Origin: Aquatica leii
Taxonomy: Eukaryota; Arthropoda; Insecta; Coleoptera; Lampyridae
Reading direction: 5' to 3'
DNA length: 64,000 nucleotides
Assembly (NCBI GenBank): GCA_035610365.1
Contig: CM069432.1
Location: 234,698,104 to 234,762,103 of the forward strand
The stretch's first letter is position 1; the number at the start of each line of letters is the position of its first letter. A program made the position numbers and the translations under genes. This document shows positions 12,888-25,600 of this stretch, piece after piece. The notes under the pieces are model-generated. The model had not been told where the DNA came from, searched no databases, and saw nothing but the letters and a program-made list of their open reading frames with translations.

Positions 12888-12993
12888 ATTATTTTTTTTT
12901 GGGTAAATGGTGTATATTTATTTAGAAATACAATTGCTAGCTTTCGAACTTTGTCTAAGTTCTTCGTCAGGCAAAAATTAAATTAATTTGACA
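12888..12993 (-). repeat. PLE1 inverted terminal block, left copy
   Basis: Reverse complement of 14824-14926. It contains, on the minus strand at 12937-12972, CTGACGA, a GAAC/GTTC hairpin and GAAAGC, which resemble half of a hammerhead ribozyme core. Confidence 0.8.
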
Positions 12994-13012
12994 ATTATAA
13001 AAAAAAAAACAT

Positions 13013-14665
13013 CCACAGAAGAATCTAACCAGTTCAGAATATCAAGCATTAAAAGATTTAAAAAATAACAATAATCTTATAATTGCACCAGCCGACAAAG
13101 GAAAAGCTACTGTGTTAATGGATAAAGATGAATACATTAACAAAGCGAACGACTTACTTAATGATCCCACCACTTACATAAAACTTCTTCAAAATCCTAA
13201 TAACAAGTTCAAATTATTAACAACAAAGTTATTAAAAGAAAGTAATTTATCAACGGAAACCATAAAGAAACTGACACCACAAGATCCTCTTATACCTAGG
13301 TTCTATGGATTACCAAAAATACATAAGCCAAATACACCTCTTCGACCCATTGTTAGCTGCATTGGATCGACAACTTATGAACTTTCTAAGTATTTAAATG
13401 CTATACTGAAACCTTATATTGGCTTAAGTAATTCATTTATAAAGAACACACAACATTTTATTGAAGTAATTAGTAAACAGAAATTATCTTCAAATGATTT
13501 AATGGTTAGTTTTGACGTTTCCTCGTTGTTTACTAAAGTTCCAATACTTGATACTTTACAACTTTTACAACGACAGTTTGATAATAATACCATAACGTTA
13601 TTTGAACATTGTTTGACAACATCATTCTTTTTGTTTAATGGTGAATACTACAAACAGATAGATGGTGTAGCAATGGGATCACCAATTTCTCCATCTATTG
13701 CTAATTATTATATGGAATATTTTGAAGAAGAAGCCTTAAAATATGCCTCAAAAAAACCAAAATTATGGCTAAGATATGTAGATGATGTTTTTGCAATTTG
13801 GTCTCATGGTTTAGATGAACTACAAATATTTCTTCAATACCTTAACAATCGACATCCTAACATAAAATTTAGTATTGAAAAAGAAATTATTGGTACCTTA
13901 CCTTTTCTTGATGTAAAAATAGAAAGAAAATTAGATGGTACTTTAATACATTCAGTTTATCGAAAACCAACACATACAGATCAATACATAAACGCAAATT
14001 CTCATCATCGCCCAGCTCAGAAACTTGGAACGATTCGCACATTATATAATCGTGCAACAATAATTTGTCACCAAGATAAATTACAAGAAGAATTAGAACA
14101 CCTTAAGAAAGTTTTTATAAGAAATGGTTTTAATAAAGAACAAATTAAAAAGTTTCTTAGACTAAAGACAAGACCTACTGTAACAGATGATTCAACTGTT
14201 AACCAAAACTTTGTAATTCTACCTTTTGTTTCCAACATAAGTGACAAAATTGGAAGAGTACTAAGTAAACATAAGATAAAAGTAGCTTATAATACTACTA
14301 CTAAGATTAAAAATTTGTTGAATCCTTTAAAAGACAAAATACCTTACAATACCTGTGGAGTGTACCAAGTCCCATGCACTTGTGGCAAGGTATATATTGG
14401 CGAAACGGGTAGAACTATAGATACGAGATTAAAAGAACATAAAAGACATCTTCGTTTAATACAACCTACTAAGTCTGCCATTGCCGAACATGCACTTGAC
14501 ACTCTTCATGATATAAACTTTTAGAAAACTAAAACAATTTCTAAAACAAAGAACTGGAAATCAAGAAAGATTAGAGAAGCTATTGAAATTATCAAACATC
14601 CTAACAATTTCAATAGAGACAGTGGTTACGAACTTTCTGACACATGGTTACCTGTTATTTCTTAA
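13013..14665 (+). pseudogene. Penelope-like reverse transcriptase with GIY-YIG endonuclease
   Basis: One frame runs from about 13013 to the TAA at 14663-14665, broken only by a TAG at 14522-14524. No start methionine is visible upstream, so the protein is 5'-truncated. Numbering from the GTG at 13112: the family motif FYGLPKIHKP at 65-73, the RT A-box SFDVSSLF (Asp135), the B-box GVAMGSPISP at 185-194, and catalytic YVDD at 222-225. The C-terminal GIY-YIG domain starts with CGVYQVPCTCGKVYIGETGR near 415-434 and continues TRLKEHKR near 438-445. After the TAG the same frame gives REAIEIIKHPNNFNRD, the usual end of these proteins, so the stop is a recent single lesion. In this class the endonuclease nicks the target and the RT copies the RNA into it. 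All RT motifs look intact. It is a relic only because of the stop and the lost N-terminus. Confidence 0.85.
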
Positions 14666-14823
14666 TCTTAATTTGTCCACCATTGACACTTAAGCTACGT
14701 CTAGAGTTTTTATGGTGGTTTTCCTTTAGACCTTCGAGCGAATGCTGTAGCTAAATAATTTGCGCTATTATCTAGTTCCCTTATAGTTATTGTTTTTAGT
14801 TACCTTAGTTTTTTTTTGTAATC

Positions 14824-14926
14824 GTCAAATTAATTTAATTTTTGCCTGACGAAGAACTTAGACAAAGTTCGAAAGCTAGCAATTGTATTTCTAAATAAAT
14901 ATACACCATTTACCCAAAAAAATAAT
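14824..14926 (+). repeat. PLE1 terminal block, right (3') copy
   Basis: The native 3' end of PLE1, starting GTCAAATTAATTTAATTTTT. The hammerhead-like core is at 14846-14880: CTGACGA, hairpin GAAC/GTTC, then GAAAGC. It matches the left copy in reverse complement. Confidence 0.8.
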
Positions 14927-15039
14927 TTAATAATGTTTTATGGTGAAAGTTTTATGTCTAAAATAAAGGTAAAACATTTTATTGTTTGTATTTGTGATTC
15001 CTAAAAAAATACAGTAAGAACGATTATTTATCGTATTAC

Positions 15040-15780
15040 AGAAGAAAGTAATATATGTCTTAGGAACTTTACGATCAAATGGGATTGGTGATGCTAATGA
15101 AAAATTGGTGTGCGAAACAGATCCAAAAAAGAGAGTAAGAGAGCCTAGTTTGGTAACCACTTCATCAGAAAATATTACTATTATTAGATAGATAGATAAT
15201 AATGCTGTTCACAAATTTTTTTGTCTTTCACTGGTAAGAAACCACAGGATAAAGTTAGAAGATAGGACAAGTCTCAAAAATGCCATATTGAAGTTTCACC
15301 GTCAGTTGCTGTAAAACAATATAATCGTTTCGTGGGTGGTGTTGATATGGCAGACAGAATGGTTGCTCATTATCCACACCCTGTGAAAAACCACAAATTT
15401 TACATAAGAATCGTATTTAATTTTATAAACGTACCAAATTATCAATTCATGATTCTCTATCGCGATGCCGATAACTTCAAAATGTCCCTATTATAATGCA
15501 ACGCATATATTGCTAATGTTCTTCTGAAGACAATGAAAACAAAAGGAAGACTTACACAAGAATCGAGAGGCCAACCAAGAAAAGAAGTTAGAACAAAACT
15601 ATTCCCGAAATTTGTCATGATGGAACTGACCATTTTACAGAAAAACGGGACTTAAAAAATCCACCAAGATGTTACTACGAGAATAGTCAAACGATATGCG
15701 TGCAAAAAATGTAAGGAACTAATATGCCTAGGAAGTATAGAGGCCTTTTACACGTAAGTCCTCAATGTGCCTTGTACACA
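15040..15780 (+). pseudogene. piggyBac-like transposase C-terminal remnant
   Basis: On the plus strand, pieces align in order with a PGBD/piggyBac transposase. At about 15060 a GTLRSNRIGDANE-like block, then EPSLVTTSSENIT and IDNNAVH near 15130-15215. At about 15300-15430 SVAVKQYNRFVGGVDMADRM, which contains the third catalytic aspartate of the GGVD motif, followed by YPHPVKNHKFYIRIVFNFIN. Near 15640-15770 a Cys-rich tail remnant. Stops and frameshifts are present throughout. It begins about 110 bases after PLE1, so PLE1 may have interrupted or landed beside it. The first two catalytic aspartates are not visible. It is a different lineage from the element at 61259-63636, judged from the sequence after GGVD. 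Confidence 0.6.
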
Positions 15781-18700
15781 AATGTGGTTTTATCTTTTTT
15801 TTTCGTTTATATAGATAATAAAGTTGTAAATGTTAAAAATACACGATATATATCATGCTATAATAAAATAACACATGAAAACATTTTCTTTTCTTCTTTT
15901 CTTACATGTTAAAATTTTTAGTCCTGAAGGATAAACAATTTCTTTTTTTCAGATAATTATATTTTTTCAGTTAATTTTTGAATTATTACTCTTATCTTAT
16001 TTATTTATAATTCTCAATCATATATGTCAATTTGTTGTTATGTTATTTTGATATTTATTTATTTTATTTAAATTAATCTGTAAGTTTATTAATTTATATA
16101 TTTTTAAGTTTGATTTTAACTAATAATATATATATTTTAGAGGCCTGAAGATTACATAATGTTGAAACATGTCGCTTTAATTAATTTTAAATAAAATAAG
16201 AAAGCTTTGTGGAATTTTTTAAAATACAATTTATAATACTGACCCAAGCATATTTATTAAAACATAATTTAATTTAAAAAAAAATTTAAATATCTATTTC
16301 TCAATGTGCCATAAATGTTTATAGTTATAATCATTATTATGTTTTTATATAGTTTTGTTGTGCGTTCAATTTAGAAATTAGAAAAAACACGTTATGTTTG
16401 TAAAAAAATACTTTTAGTGGCTTTTAAATTATATTTAGAAATAAGTATTTAATTTTTTTGAATAAGCAATTTAATTAAATAATGGCATTTCATTTTATAT
16501 AATTATAATCAAAATTTATTTTTTAAAAATAAATAGAAATATCTATTTTATATCACAACAATTTACAAATTTTAGTTTTTGAATTATGATTTATTATCGT
16601 CAATAAAATTTTTTTTTCATAATAAACTCGTTTTTTATGATAGTAATAGGTATGTTACGATGACATTTAGTGAAAGCTTTTCTTGGCTAGCGAAAAAAAT
16701 ATTTTGCTTACAATGTAGAAAGTTCTAATTTATCAGCAGCGAGACCGTTAGAATATCAACGTGTTTACTTTTCTGATTGAGAAAGTTTAAGTAACTTGGT
16801 ACAATACAAAGTTAGAAGAACCTTTTAGCTCAGTTATATACGACTTGCAACAAATGTTATTGAACCGTTTCTAAAAAATAAAAAATAATACTGGAATAGA
16901 AATTCTTTAACATTAATGAAATAAAATTAAAAAATCAGATTGTCTGTTATTGACATGATATTGTAGTTCTTTAAATTAAAAGTTTATTTAATTTTTTGCA
17001 GATTTATACAAGTATAACTCTGCTGAAATTACTAAATTAATGTTAACTGGGTTTGGTTTTGTAAATATTTAAAAACGTTCATAAAACGTTTAATCGTTAT
17101 GCATTTGTTATATTTTACGTGCTAGTCAAGTTTATTTGTGCAATGAAAATCAAATTACATATATTCAGTCTAATTTGTATTATATTTGGATTGAATAAAC
17201 TTCAAAAGTTATAGTATTGTTCCACAACCATGTCTAATTTTTTTAATTAGAAATGTTAGTAAAATGTTTCACAAAATTGTTTTAAACGTTTTAATGGTAG
17301 AAACATTGGATTCAAGTTAGAAAACAAAAAAATCAATAACTTACTTTTTATATCACCGAGAACAGTTTTTCAATAGGAATTAGAACATCATAAATAAATG
17401 TATATTGAGATTTACGATATGTAGCAAAAGGAGATTATACACGTGTTCACGTACGTATATTAGTATGCAAGAGCGGTATGTTTGTAATTATAGCAATTGT
17501 TATTTTACAATTTTGTTAAGGTACACTGTTTACATATGTAATAACACCACAAATATTTTGAATTAAATTTTATTGTTCTAAACATTAAAAGCTGTAATTC
17601 CCAACAGACGTCTAACTAAATACGTCTTTGGAAAGTGTAATATCTTACACAAGAATAAGTTGCACAAATGCGACAATTTAAATAAATAAATAATTCGTTT
17701 AATTTATAAAAGCACTTAAACGACGTAAAGTAAATTTTAAAATTAGTTATTTAATTAACTGTGTTAAAAGATAACAGCCTCATGCTAATTTTATTATATC
17801 ACTGAAATTCAAATGAGTGTGTTATACCAGGAATGACCACAAAATTCAAGAATAATAATAATGCATATAATTATAAGTCTGATTATTATGGTTGTAACTT
17901 TGACTTGATAAAATCGCAAAATTTCGCAACCCATCTACAAAACATCTAATTATTTAAACAAAGTTTTCTCAATGGACGCGTTAATTTAGTTATTTTTTGT
18001 TTTAAAGCACTTTTTACTTACCCTCTTGCAAACGAACTAACATAAATATTCATTGCTTCTAAAATTATGTACATGGATGTAGCTACTCTCTATGCAAGCT
18101 CACATATGCATAATATGAGCTGTATCTTGTTTGTTTAAAAAATTATAAATCTTTTAATGGAACAGCTGAGATCGCGTAATGTCGATTCAGTGTTTTGGCA
18201 TATAGTTTTAAATTCATAAGCAAAAAATTGCATAAATTTATAAAGTTTATAAAAATTATTTTATGCGATACGTTATAGAGTACAAAATTAAAACAAGAAT
18301 ATTAAAAGTAGATTACAGCACAGATAAAAATGAGTTAAAATAAACTTCTTGCATTTATTTTAAAATGACATTTAGTTAAAGCTTAAAAATAGTTATATTT
18401 TCATTAAAAATAAACTTAAATTAATTACCACAAAATGCTAAACTCAGTTTGTTTTTAATAAAAATCAACAAGTAAATTGTTTTTAATTAAATAATATAAA
18501 TTAGTGAATAAATTCCTTAAAATCGCAAATTTAACGAACTATAGGTCAACGTAAGAATATATTTGCTTAAACCAATAATTATACTTTTTTATATACTGAT
18601 TTTTTTAAAATTTAAAATACTATTATATAGCCTGGCTGGCTTTGGGTAATTATGCAAATGCTTATTTCAGACACTTTTTCCTAAAAATACATACAGTATT

Positions 18701-20440
18701 TACGTTTTAAAACAATGGAATATTTTACAATATTAATATGCTTCAAAAAAATGTTTACACAATGTTTAGTAATTTTGTAATTTAGTACTTTATTATAGAA
18801 AAATTTACTGTTATGAATAATTATTTTTATTTACTCGTTCATCGTTAATCTTTAAGTAATTACAGTAAATTATTTAAATGTATTAAACATTTAGTAGATT
18901 TAATAAAAAATGTAAATAATTTAGGTAAAAGATAAACAAAAATTATTTTGAAATTATTGTCTCGAGTTTTAAATTTCAATACGTAAACGAGTTAATCAAT
19001 AAGCACAAAATGATTGCAAATGATTAAATAATTATTAACAAAATCGTATTTGCAATTTTTTAATTAGTTAGCAGTTACTGTCATTTGAATAACAAAAAAA
19101 GAAAAAAAATGTATCTGTAACTTTAAACCAGTTTGACAAATACTACCATAATTTTACAACCGATGCGATAGAAGCAAGTTATTTTGCAAATTATGTGAAG
19201 TGCATGTAAATGCGAAATTTCAGCATTTGAACTTTGAAAAAACCCGTCGATAATAAAATACAAAAGCACTATTCAAATTTACTAAAAAATTGTATACAGC
19301 TTTTATAAGTGCCGACATACCGTTAACAAAATTAAAAAATGTTGTATTTTGTAAGTTTTTAGATAAACATACCATAAACTACCTAGATAGAACAAAGATG
19401 CGTATAAATATTTTTAGGCGTTGATGGAAAAAAGGAAAATCGTATTTCTTCAGTTTAAACATGTTAGGTAAATGGAACCATAGTATGGAACCATAGTGCA
19501 ATTGCTGCTTCTTTCAATGACTGTGTATTTTGTAGCCAGAAGGTAACATATGTAGTATTTTTAAAAGCGCCAAATTGTTTAGAAAATTAGGAAATTAGCA
19601 AAATTATTAAAATTATACTTTTACAAAAGCTGCAATTTATTATACAAAAAAATTAAAATTAATAAAAAAATCGTACAGCAATAACGAAACTTTGATCAAT
19701 TTTTATTTATATTTTTTTTAAAAGTTAAAAACTTAGTTACGTATGTTACAATATTACTTTTGAACCCCATATGAAAACACATTTAAGTTTGTAATAACAC
19801 AACAAACGATTTTCTTTGTTGCATACTTAATTCGGTTTAGTATTCTGATATGAAAAATAGCTCAATTATTTTATTGGTTTCAAGCATCAGTTACATCTTG
19901 TATAATCTATTGGTACACATCAAATATTTAAATTTTTTAGTATAGATTGACAAAACTGTTCTCTGATGTTGTTGGTTTAAAATCATATCATTGTGTAACT
20001 GGGTGAGTCTTTAAGAGTGAAATGGCACAAAACTGCTGTTACTCTGAAGACTAGAACATGTTAGCAAAATATAACAAAAAGTGAACCTTCTTGGAATTTT
20101 TGTAATGTAGAAACTAAGAAAAACTTGAAATTGTTACTTGACACCACGCGTACTTCAAGTTCTCATCGATTATACCAATAAATACATTCAAAAAGTTTAA
20201 GATAAATTTGGAAAACTATCGATGCAAATAAAACAAATAGGAGAGAAATGAGAACTTTTCTTAGTTTTTTTGTGATGTACCTATTATCATAATAATAGTG
20301 CGGCAGATACTGTATATAGACTTGTGGTCACACAAACAGTTAGCTATGGGCTTTGTAGTATTCTTTCATTTGATGAATATAGCTAAAACTAACTCTTATA
20401 TCTTATATAAAAGAAGTTGTAATTGTGTTTGATGATAGAT
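15781..20440. other. AT-rich DNA, no supported gene
   Basis: About 4.7 kb of AT-rich sequence with no open frame of note. A motif of the form CTGAAGA, ACAT/ATGT hairpin, GAAAC occurs at 16145-16168 and resembles the PLE end motif. A duplicated phrase ATGGAACCATAGT occurs at about 19470-19498. Nothing else is supported. Confidence 0.5.
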
Positions 20441-22170
20441 GAGCTGATGATTTCAATACAAACATAAGAAAAAAAATGAAAATTGATAGTGAAACAAAAC
20501 ATAACAACCTGGAAGGTGAAATCAAATAAATCACCACGATAGTGAGTAAATTCAGATTTTATTTAGATTTAAATGAAGTAATTTTGAGGTTAAATGAAAT
20601 GAAAGAAAATTCCATATAGTTAAAATTAGATAAATAAATAAGTGAAAAAAGTTACAAATAAATCAAATACGGTCATTTCAATTTTTTTTGGTTAGGCAAC
20701 ACACCTTTCATACAAGAATTGACTGTGTATAAACCAAGCAGAAACAAACGATTAGCATAAGAAATATAATGGCATAAATGGAAAAAATAGAATCAATTTT
20801 GAACAGGTAAGGAGAAATATGACCAAATTAAATGCAAAAATTGACGACGTCATGAAAGAACTAAAGCATTTTTAAGAGGAAAATGTTAAACTTGTAGAGC
20901 AGATTCCGGCTCAAGAAATGAGAATAAGAAAGAAAGAGAGGTATGAAAGAAAAATATAATGATAAATTGACAGCACAAACGAAGACTACACAGAAACACA
21001 AGATAAAATCTCTAGAGTAATGCAGAAAATAGGAACTAACATCAATTTTAAGGAGGATGTAAACAAAATAAGCCGAATTGGGAAATATAAGAAAAGAAAG
21101 ACAAAGTCAAATAATAGTCAAATTGATAAAAAAGTTCACAAAAACAAAAATTTTTAAAAACATTAAAGCGTTAAAATAAGAAGGAAAGAAGAAGTATGAG
21201 ACCCAGAAAACAAATCAGTGCAAAAGGAAAGCAAAAAAGAAAATTTAGAGTAACGACCAAAGACGTAATTAAAACAAAGTAGAATATACAAAAACAAAAA
21301 TTTTTAAAAACATTAAAGAGCGAAAAGAAGAAGGAAAGAAGAACTATGAGACCCAGAAAACAAATCAGAGAGAAAGGAAAGCAAAAAAGAAAATTTAGAA
21401 TAACGACCAAAGACGTAATTAAAACAAAAAAGATAGAAACATTACAAGATCTACAAGAAAATAAAAAAAAATCAAGCTAATGGCAGAAAAGAAACGTAAA
21501 TATATAGACGAAGTAGTAGAAGAGCAATACCAAACCATACTAAAATTAAAAAAGCAGAAAAGAAAAAAAACAAACGTAAAAGTAGAAAAACAAACATAGG
21601 AGAAACATTTATTATAAAAACAAAAAAAAATGAAAATAAAGAGCAAGTAGAAGAGGACCATATAGAGATAAGAAAACCACAAAAAGAAGAAATGGACGAA
21701 ACTGCTTAAAAAAACAGAAGGCGACATGTACAGATAATATATATAACAAAATGTTAAAATATGGGGAAAAAATTGAGAGAAAGACTATATGAAATAATAA
21801 GTGAAGCATGGAAAAGGAAACTGTATCGGAAGAATGGAAAATAGGAATTATTGTATCAATACCAAAAAAAAAGGATACCAAATGGTTTGTGACCATAACA
21901 AAAAAATTACGCTACTAAACACAACGTATAAAATACTAACAACAATTATACAAATATATATACATGCAGATATTTCATAAACAAAGCACACCTTGGTCAT
22001 ATAATGAAAGACAATTAGCGTTATCTCTATATAAATCACCAGGATGCTACAAGTACATGAGGAATAAGCTAAGTTTTGTCTTACCATTAGTAAGAACAGT
22101 GCAATCATGACTAGAAATTTTACATTTAGTAACAGGTGTAAAAACAAATTTGTCAAAAAAATTAGCTATT
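20440..22170 (+). pseudogene. LINE fragment A, 5' part: ORF1 and start of ORF2
   Basis: At about 20770-21180, A-rich coding remnants resemble LINE ORF1, with a charged coiled-coil-like stretch and then a block equivalent to the RIGKxxxxRPIIVxF region, read here as ELGNIRKERQSQIIVKLIKK. From 21180 a basic stretch (KDVIKTKK) resembles the linker between endonuclease and reverse transcriptase. At about 21830-21945 there is a reverse-transcriptase block, read across one frameshift as WKxGI, a PKKK-type turn, then ITLLNTTYKILTTII, the conserved RT region before the catalytic A-box. The catalytic boxes are absent here. A matching 3' part lies at 24750-25600 on the same strand. Heavily decayed. Confidence 0.55.
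21138..21437 (+). repeat. 150-bp tandem duplication in LINE A
   Basis: Units 21138-21287 and 21288-21437 begin with the same ACAAAAACAAAAATTTTT and contain the same GAGACCCAGAAAACAAATCA. The period is 150 bp, a multiple of three, and only a few positions differ. Confidence 0.85.
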
Positions 22171-22179
22171 TAAGTAAAA

Positions 22180-23850
22180 ACTATGAATGAAAATGAAAGA
22201 AAATGTGTAGCCATGTTTCATGATATTAAGCTAAAGAAAAAAATTAGAATATAATAACCTTTGCAACATAATTGAAGACTATGAAGATCTTGGCCATTTG
22301 GGATTAAATGATATCTTAGAAGAACTAATTATAACTGTTCTAAAATAATTAATGAATATTTCTTTAGAACCAATGATTCTAGTGTGTGTCCAAGCAACGA
22401 ATAATAAAAGTGGTTTGTTAAAATTGAGCGCTACAGAACTAAATCCTGTTATCTGCGTAAATAACAAAAACATATTTACATGTTTCGACCTTCCACATCT
22501 CCTGAAAAGCCTTAGAAACAATTTGATGAATCTAAAGCTGCATTTTTTAGTGTACAAAGAACCTGTTTCTTGGAATGACGTTGTGCAAACCTATGGAATA
22601 GATAAAAACAATACAACATCTCGCGTTTCACAAAAATTACTCGAATCCATATAAACTCCAATACATTCCAAAAAATGCGCGTTAAACTTGCTGCACAGGT
22701 GTTTAGTCACACTGTATCTTCAGCAGTAAAAACAGTTATGAAATCAAAAGAGTCGAAAAATATATAGGGCCGAAAACACTGCAGATTTTATTGAAAGTAT
22801 TTATATTTTATTCGTTAAATAGTCGAGTTTCGAAAGACTCTAACCCTCATAAAAGACGATTGTACATATTTAGAAATACATCAATCGTAAATCTACAAAA
22901 TAGACTTAGAGTATTTTAAAAATACTGAAGTGTATAGTGATGGAAAAAAACGGAACAATATTTATTGCATAAATGGATTTATATGGAGTATTCGATCTAT
23001 ATGGTTATTATGGGATTAATTAAGAAATTAATGAAGGAGTTTAAGTATTTGTTAACAGGATTTATTAATCAGGATTCGTTATAAAATTTCAATTCTGTAA
23101 TACGAAATAGGGGCGGATACAATCCAATGCCATCTGTTAGGTAATTTCGAATTTCAACAGAACACGATATGTTTATAAGGTTTCAAATGAGCTGAGGTGT
23201 TAGAATTAAATGACGAAGAACTGCTAGCATCAAATTCAGATTATATTACCGAAAATGCAACTTACAAATCTGGGCAAATTATTTCGAAATTAAAATTGCA
23301 ACTAAATAATATTGAGTCGACTAGTTCACTTCAACAAAATGATTTTAAAGGAAAGGCAACTTTAGAATCTTGCAGTACAGTGTATCTTGCTGGATGTTTA
23401 GCATTGAAGATGTTAAAACGATACGATTGCAAAACGTGCAAGGATCCAAGGATAGGTGAAGTGATAGTGAAGTCCGATTGCAATTTATTTTCAGAAACTG
23501 AGTTTTATTTGTTATGTAAAGATTATGGAGCCGAACAAATTGAACATTTAAAGAAACCATCTGATGATTTTCTAGATTTTGTATCGCAACTGTTATTGTT
23601 ACTTAATACGTCATTTCCTGCTCATAAATGTTCTAAACAAGCTGCCATATTTTAACATATCTAATATCAGAAAACAAACAATTATTTGAAAGACTTTGTA
23701 AAAACCACATCAACGATATTATTAATTTGTTCATTAAAATTAAAATTTCTAGAAATCTTAAAAATGAATCTGAACGTATTGATTTGATTAGAGTGAACTC
23801 TAGTAAATTAAAAAAAGAACACAAAAAACTTAAAATATTGTCGTAAATTA
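22180..23850 (+). pseudogene. P-element/THAP9-type transposase relic
   Basis: Pieces on the plus strand follow the P-element transposase order. At 22183-22260 MNENERKCVAMFHDIKLKKK, then IIEDYEDLGHLG at about 22270. At 22352-22654 an open stretch with VCVQATNNKSGLLKLS and CFDLPHLLKSLRNNL, the FDxPHLxK signature of THAP9 and P transposases. Near 23050-23160 LLTGFINQDS, then RNRGGYNP, the block before the C-terminal region. At 23197-23655 an open 152-codon stretch with VYLAGCLALKMLKRYDCKTC, then a tail to about 23845. The THAP DNA-binding domain was not found, and part of the catalytic core between 22315 and 22350 is missing. P transposases act in cut-and-paste transposition using GTP as cofactor. 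Stops exclude function. No terminal repeats were found. Confidence 0.7.
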
Positions 23851-23859
23851 TATTGTTAT

Positions 23860-24745
23860 TTATTTCTCATAGTGGTTTACTAAAAATAAATGGTTTTTAA
23901 ATAAACTTTCGTGTCGTCAGTTTTATTTTACTTTACTAATGTATTTGAAATTATCTAGACGTTTTGGATGTATACCATTTCAGTCCTCTCCTCTATTCTG
24001 GATAATAAATTTTTTGTACTTTAAGTTAGGTTTTGATTTTTTCTATCTCATTTACAATATGTTTGTATTCGTTTCTTTTGTTTTGTACTTGTGTTGTTTT
24101 ATTTTATTACTTTTTTTTGCTTTGGTGATCTGACCACTTCTATACTTGGTCTAAACAGTTTTTCAACGACTTGTATAAATATTGATAAAAAATACTGCAG
24201 TTATAAGTTTTAAGTTTTTTTTTTATTTTTGTATCTACCAAATGTTTTCTATCAGTCTTGTTCTTTATTTTCAATTTGCTGGATGTTTTATACATAACAT
24301 ATTCGAGTTTGCATTAGCTTTTATAAAATAAATCATGATATACACTGTTGATAAGATTTAAGTTTTATTGGCTACATAGACAACAATTCTTTCTTTTGGC
24401 AACATACTGTATACGTATGTTCATTCGTAAGTCAATTCGATTTTATGCAATAAATAAAAAAGAAATCATTTAAACATATACATAATTGTTTTTCAATTTC
24501 CCTTTAACATTTTTAAGCAATAATTTAAATATTTAAAGCAAATTTTCAAAACTATGCCTTGTACATCGAAGTACAACGAATTGCAATAGTTAATTCCTAG
24601 AACGTACTGTTATTACCAGAACGTGCTTAGTTCAATTGTAAAATAATACGATTAAATGAGAACCTACTATGCAGCCCTTCAGTTTGTGGACGAACTTTAA
24701 GGTCGCGGTAAGAAGAAAAGCGCCAGAATTAGAATAAACAGAAAT
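23860..24745. other. AT-rich DNA, no supported gene
   Basis: T-rich sequence; the open stretch 23939-24133 is hydrophobic only because of T-richness. Nothing recognised. Confidence 0.5.
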
Positions 24746-24749
24746 AGAC

Positions 24750-25600
24750 ATATGGTACAAAGTTTTATATCAGGTTGCGTATCTTCATAACTCTTTCAAT
24801 CAACGATATAACTATAGAAAGAATAATAAACAAATGTGAAATACAAGGCTTGATTACACATAGAATTGTACAAATAATAGCGTACGCTGATAATTTAGCA
24901 GTAATAGCCAGTGTTAAAAGAGGTTTAGAAGAGATTACAGACAAAATAGATAAAGCAGCAAAAAAAAGAAAACTGGAAATAAACACAAAAAAAATACAAA
25001 ATATATAAAAATTACAAAAAAAAGAAAGCAAATGGAAGAAGAAAAAGAAATTAAAATAGGCATTTGCATAAGCATAAGTATGAGGTTTCAAAGTAGTAAG
25101 ATCAGAAAAAAGACGAAGCTAATGATATATACATTAGCGATAAGGCCTGTAGTGACGTACGCAGGAAAGACAGTCTAACTAATCAAGACGAAGAGAAGAT
25201 GATTTTCGAAAAAAAATTAATACGAAAAATTATGGGACCCGGCAAAATAAATGAAAAACGTAAACAACTCATGAATAAAAAATACATAAAATATTGCAAA
25301 ATAAAACCATAACAAAAGTAATTAAAACTAAGAGGATGAAATGGAACTCACCCAACAACGGACAGCGATGATGGCCTAAGTTACGACCTGGTTATAACGC
25401 TATAAAAAATATGGGAATAACTCGAGTAAATGGAAAGATATAAAAGAACGGCAAAGAATCATGGAGATAGCAAAGCAGGACATCGAAACAAAGCGAGAAT
25501 GCACAGCAGAGTGACCAACTGCTAGACAAAAAAATAGTCTCAGGCTAGAATTCGATAATAAAATGTACAGCCATCTATATCTTTATTGTGTTAAAAAAAA
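24750..25600 (+). pseudogene. LINE fragment A, 3' part: RT catalytic box and C-terminus
   Basis: An open stretch 24775-25008 contains VQIIAYADNLAVIASVKRGL, the LINE reverse transcriptase box C (usually YADD), here with the second D changed to N, which would abolish catalysis. It is preceded by a degraded QGCVxS block near 24765. Downstream, across frameshifts, are IYTLAIRPVVTYAGKT (about 25115-25165) and a KKIxTKNYGT-type block, matching the conserved LINE C-terminal sequence RPVVTYAxExW. The strand and family agree with 20440-22170, so these are probably halves of one copy separated by the P-element relic and AT-rich DNA. It ends in an A-rich stretch near 25600. Confidence 0.6.

Larger units (their letters stand above)
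12888..14926 (+). mobile_element. Penelope-like element PLE1, 5'-truncated, inverted ends
   Basis: A retroelement of the Penelope-like class, identified from its reverse transcriptase plus GIY-YIG endonuclease frame. It is bounded by a nearly perfect inverted repeat of about 103 bp (12888-12993 and 14824-14926) that differs mainly in T/A-run length. The coding part starts inside the region before the RT core, so the element is 5'-truncated. The inverted copy of the 3' end sits where the missing 5' part should be. I found no clear target duplication beyond the T-rich edges. Confidence 0.75.

Noticed and set aside
15724-15912. 62-codon plus-strand open stretch
   Set aside because: Its first codons belong to the piggyBac C-terminal relic; the rest is T-rich background.
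21171-22156. Several hydrophobic open stretches on the minus strand
   Set aside because: They are antisense to the A-rich LINE A coding relic; the poly-A on the sense strand gives Phe and Leu runs.
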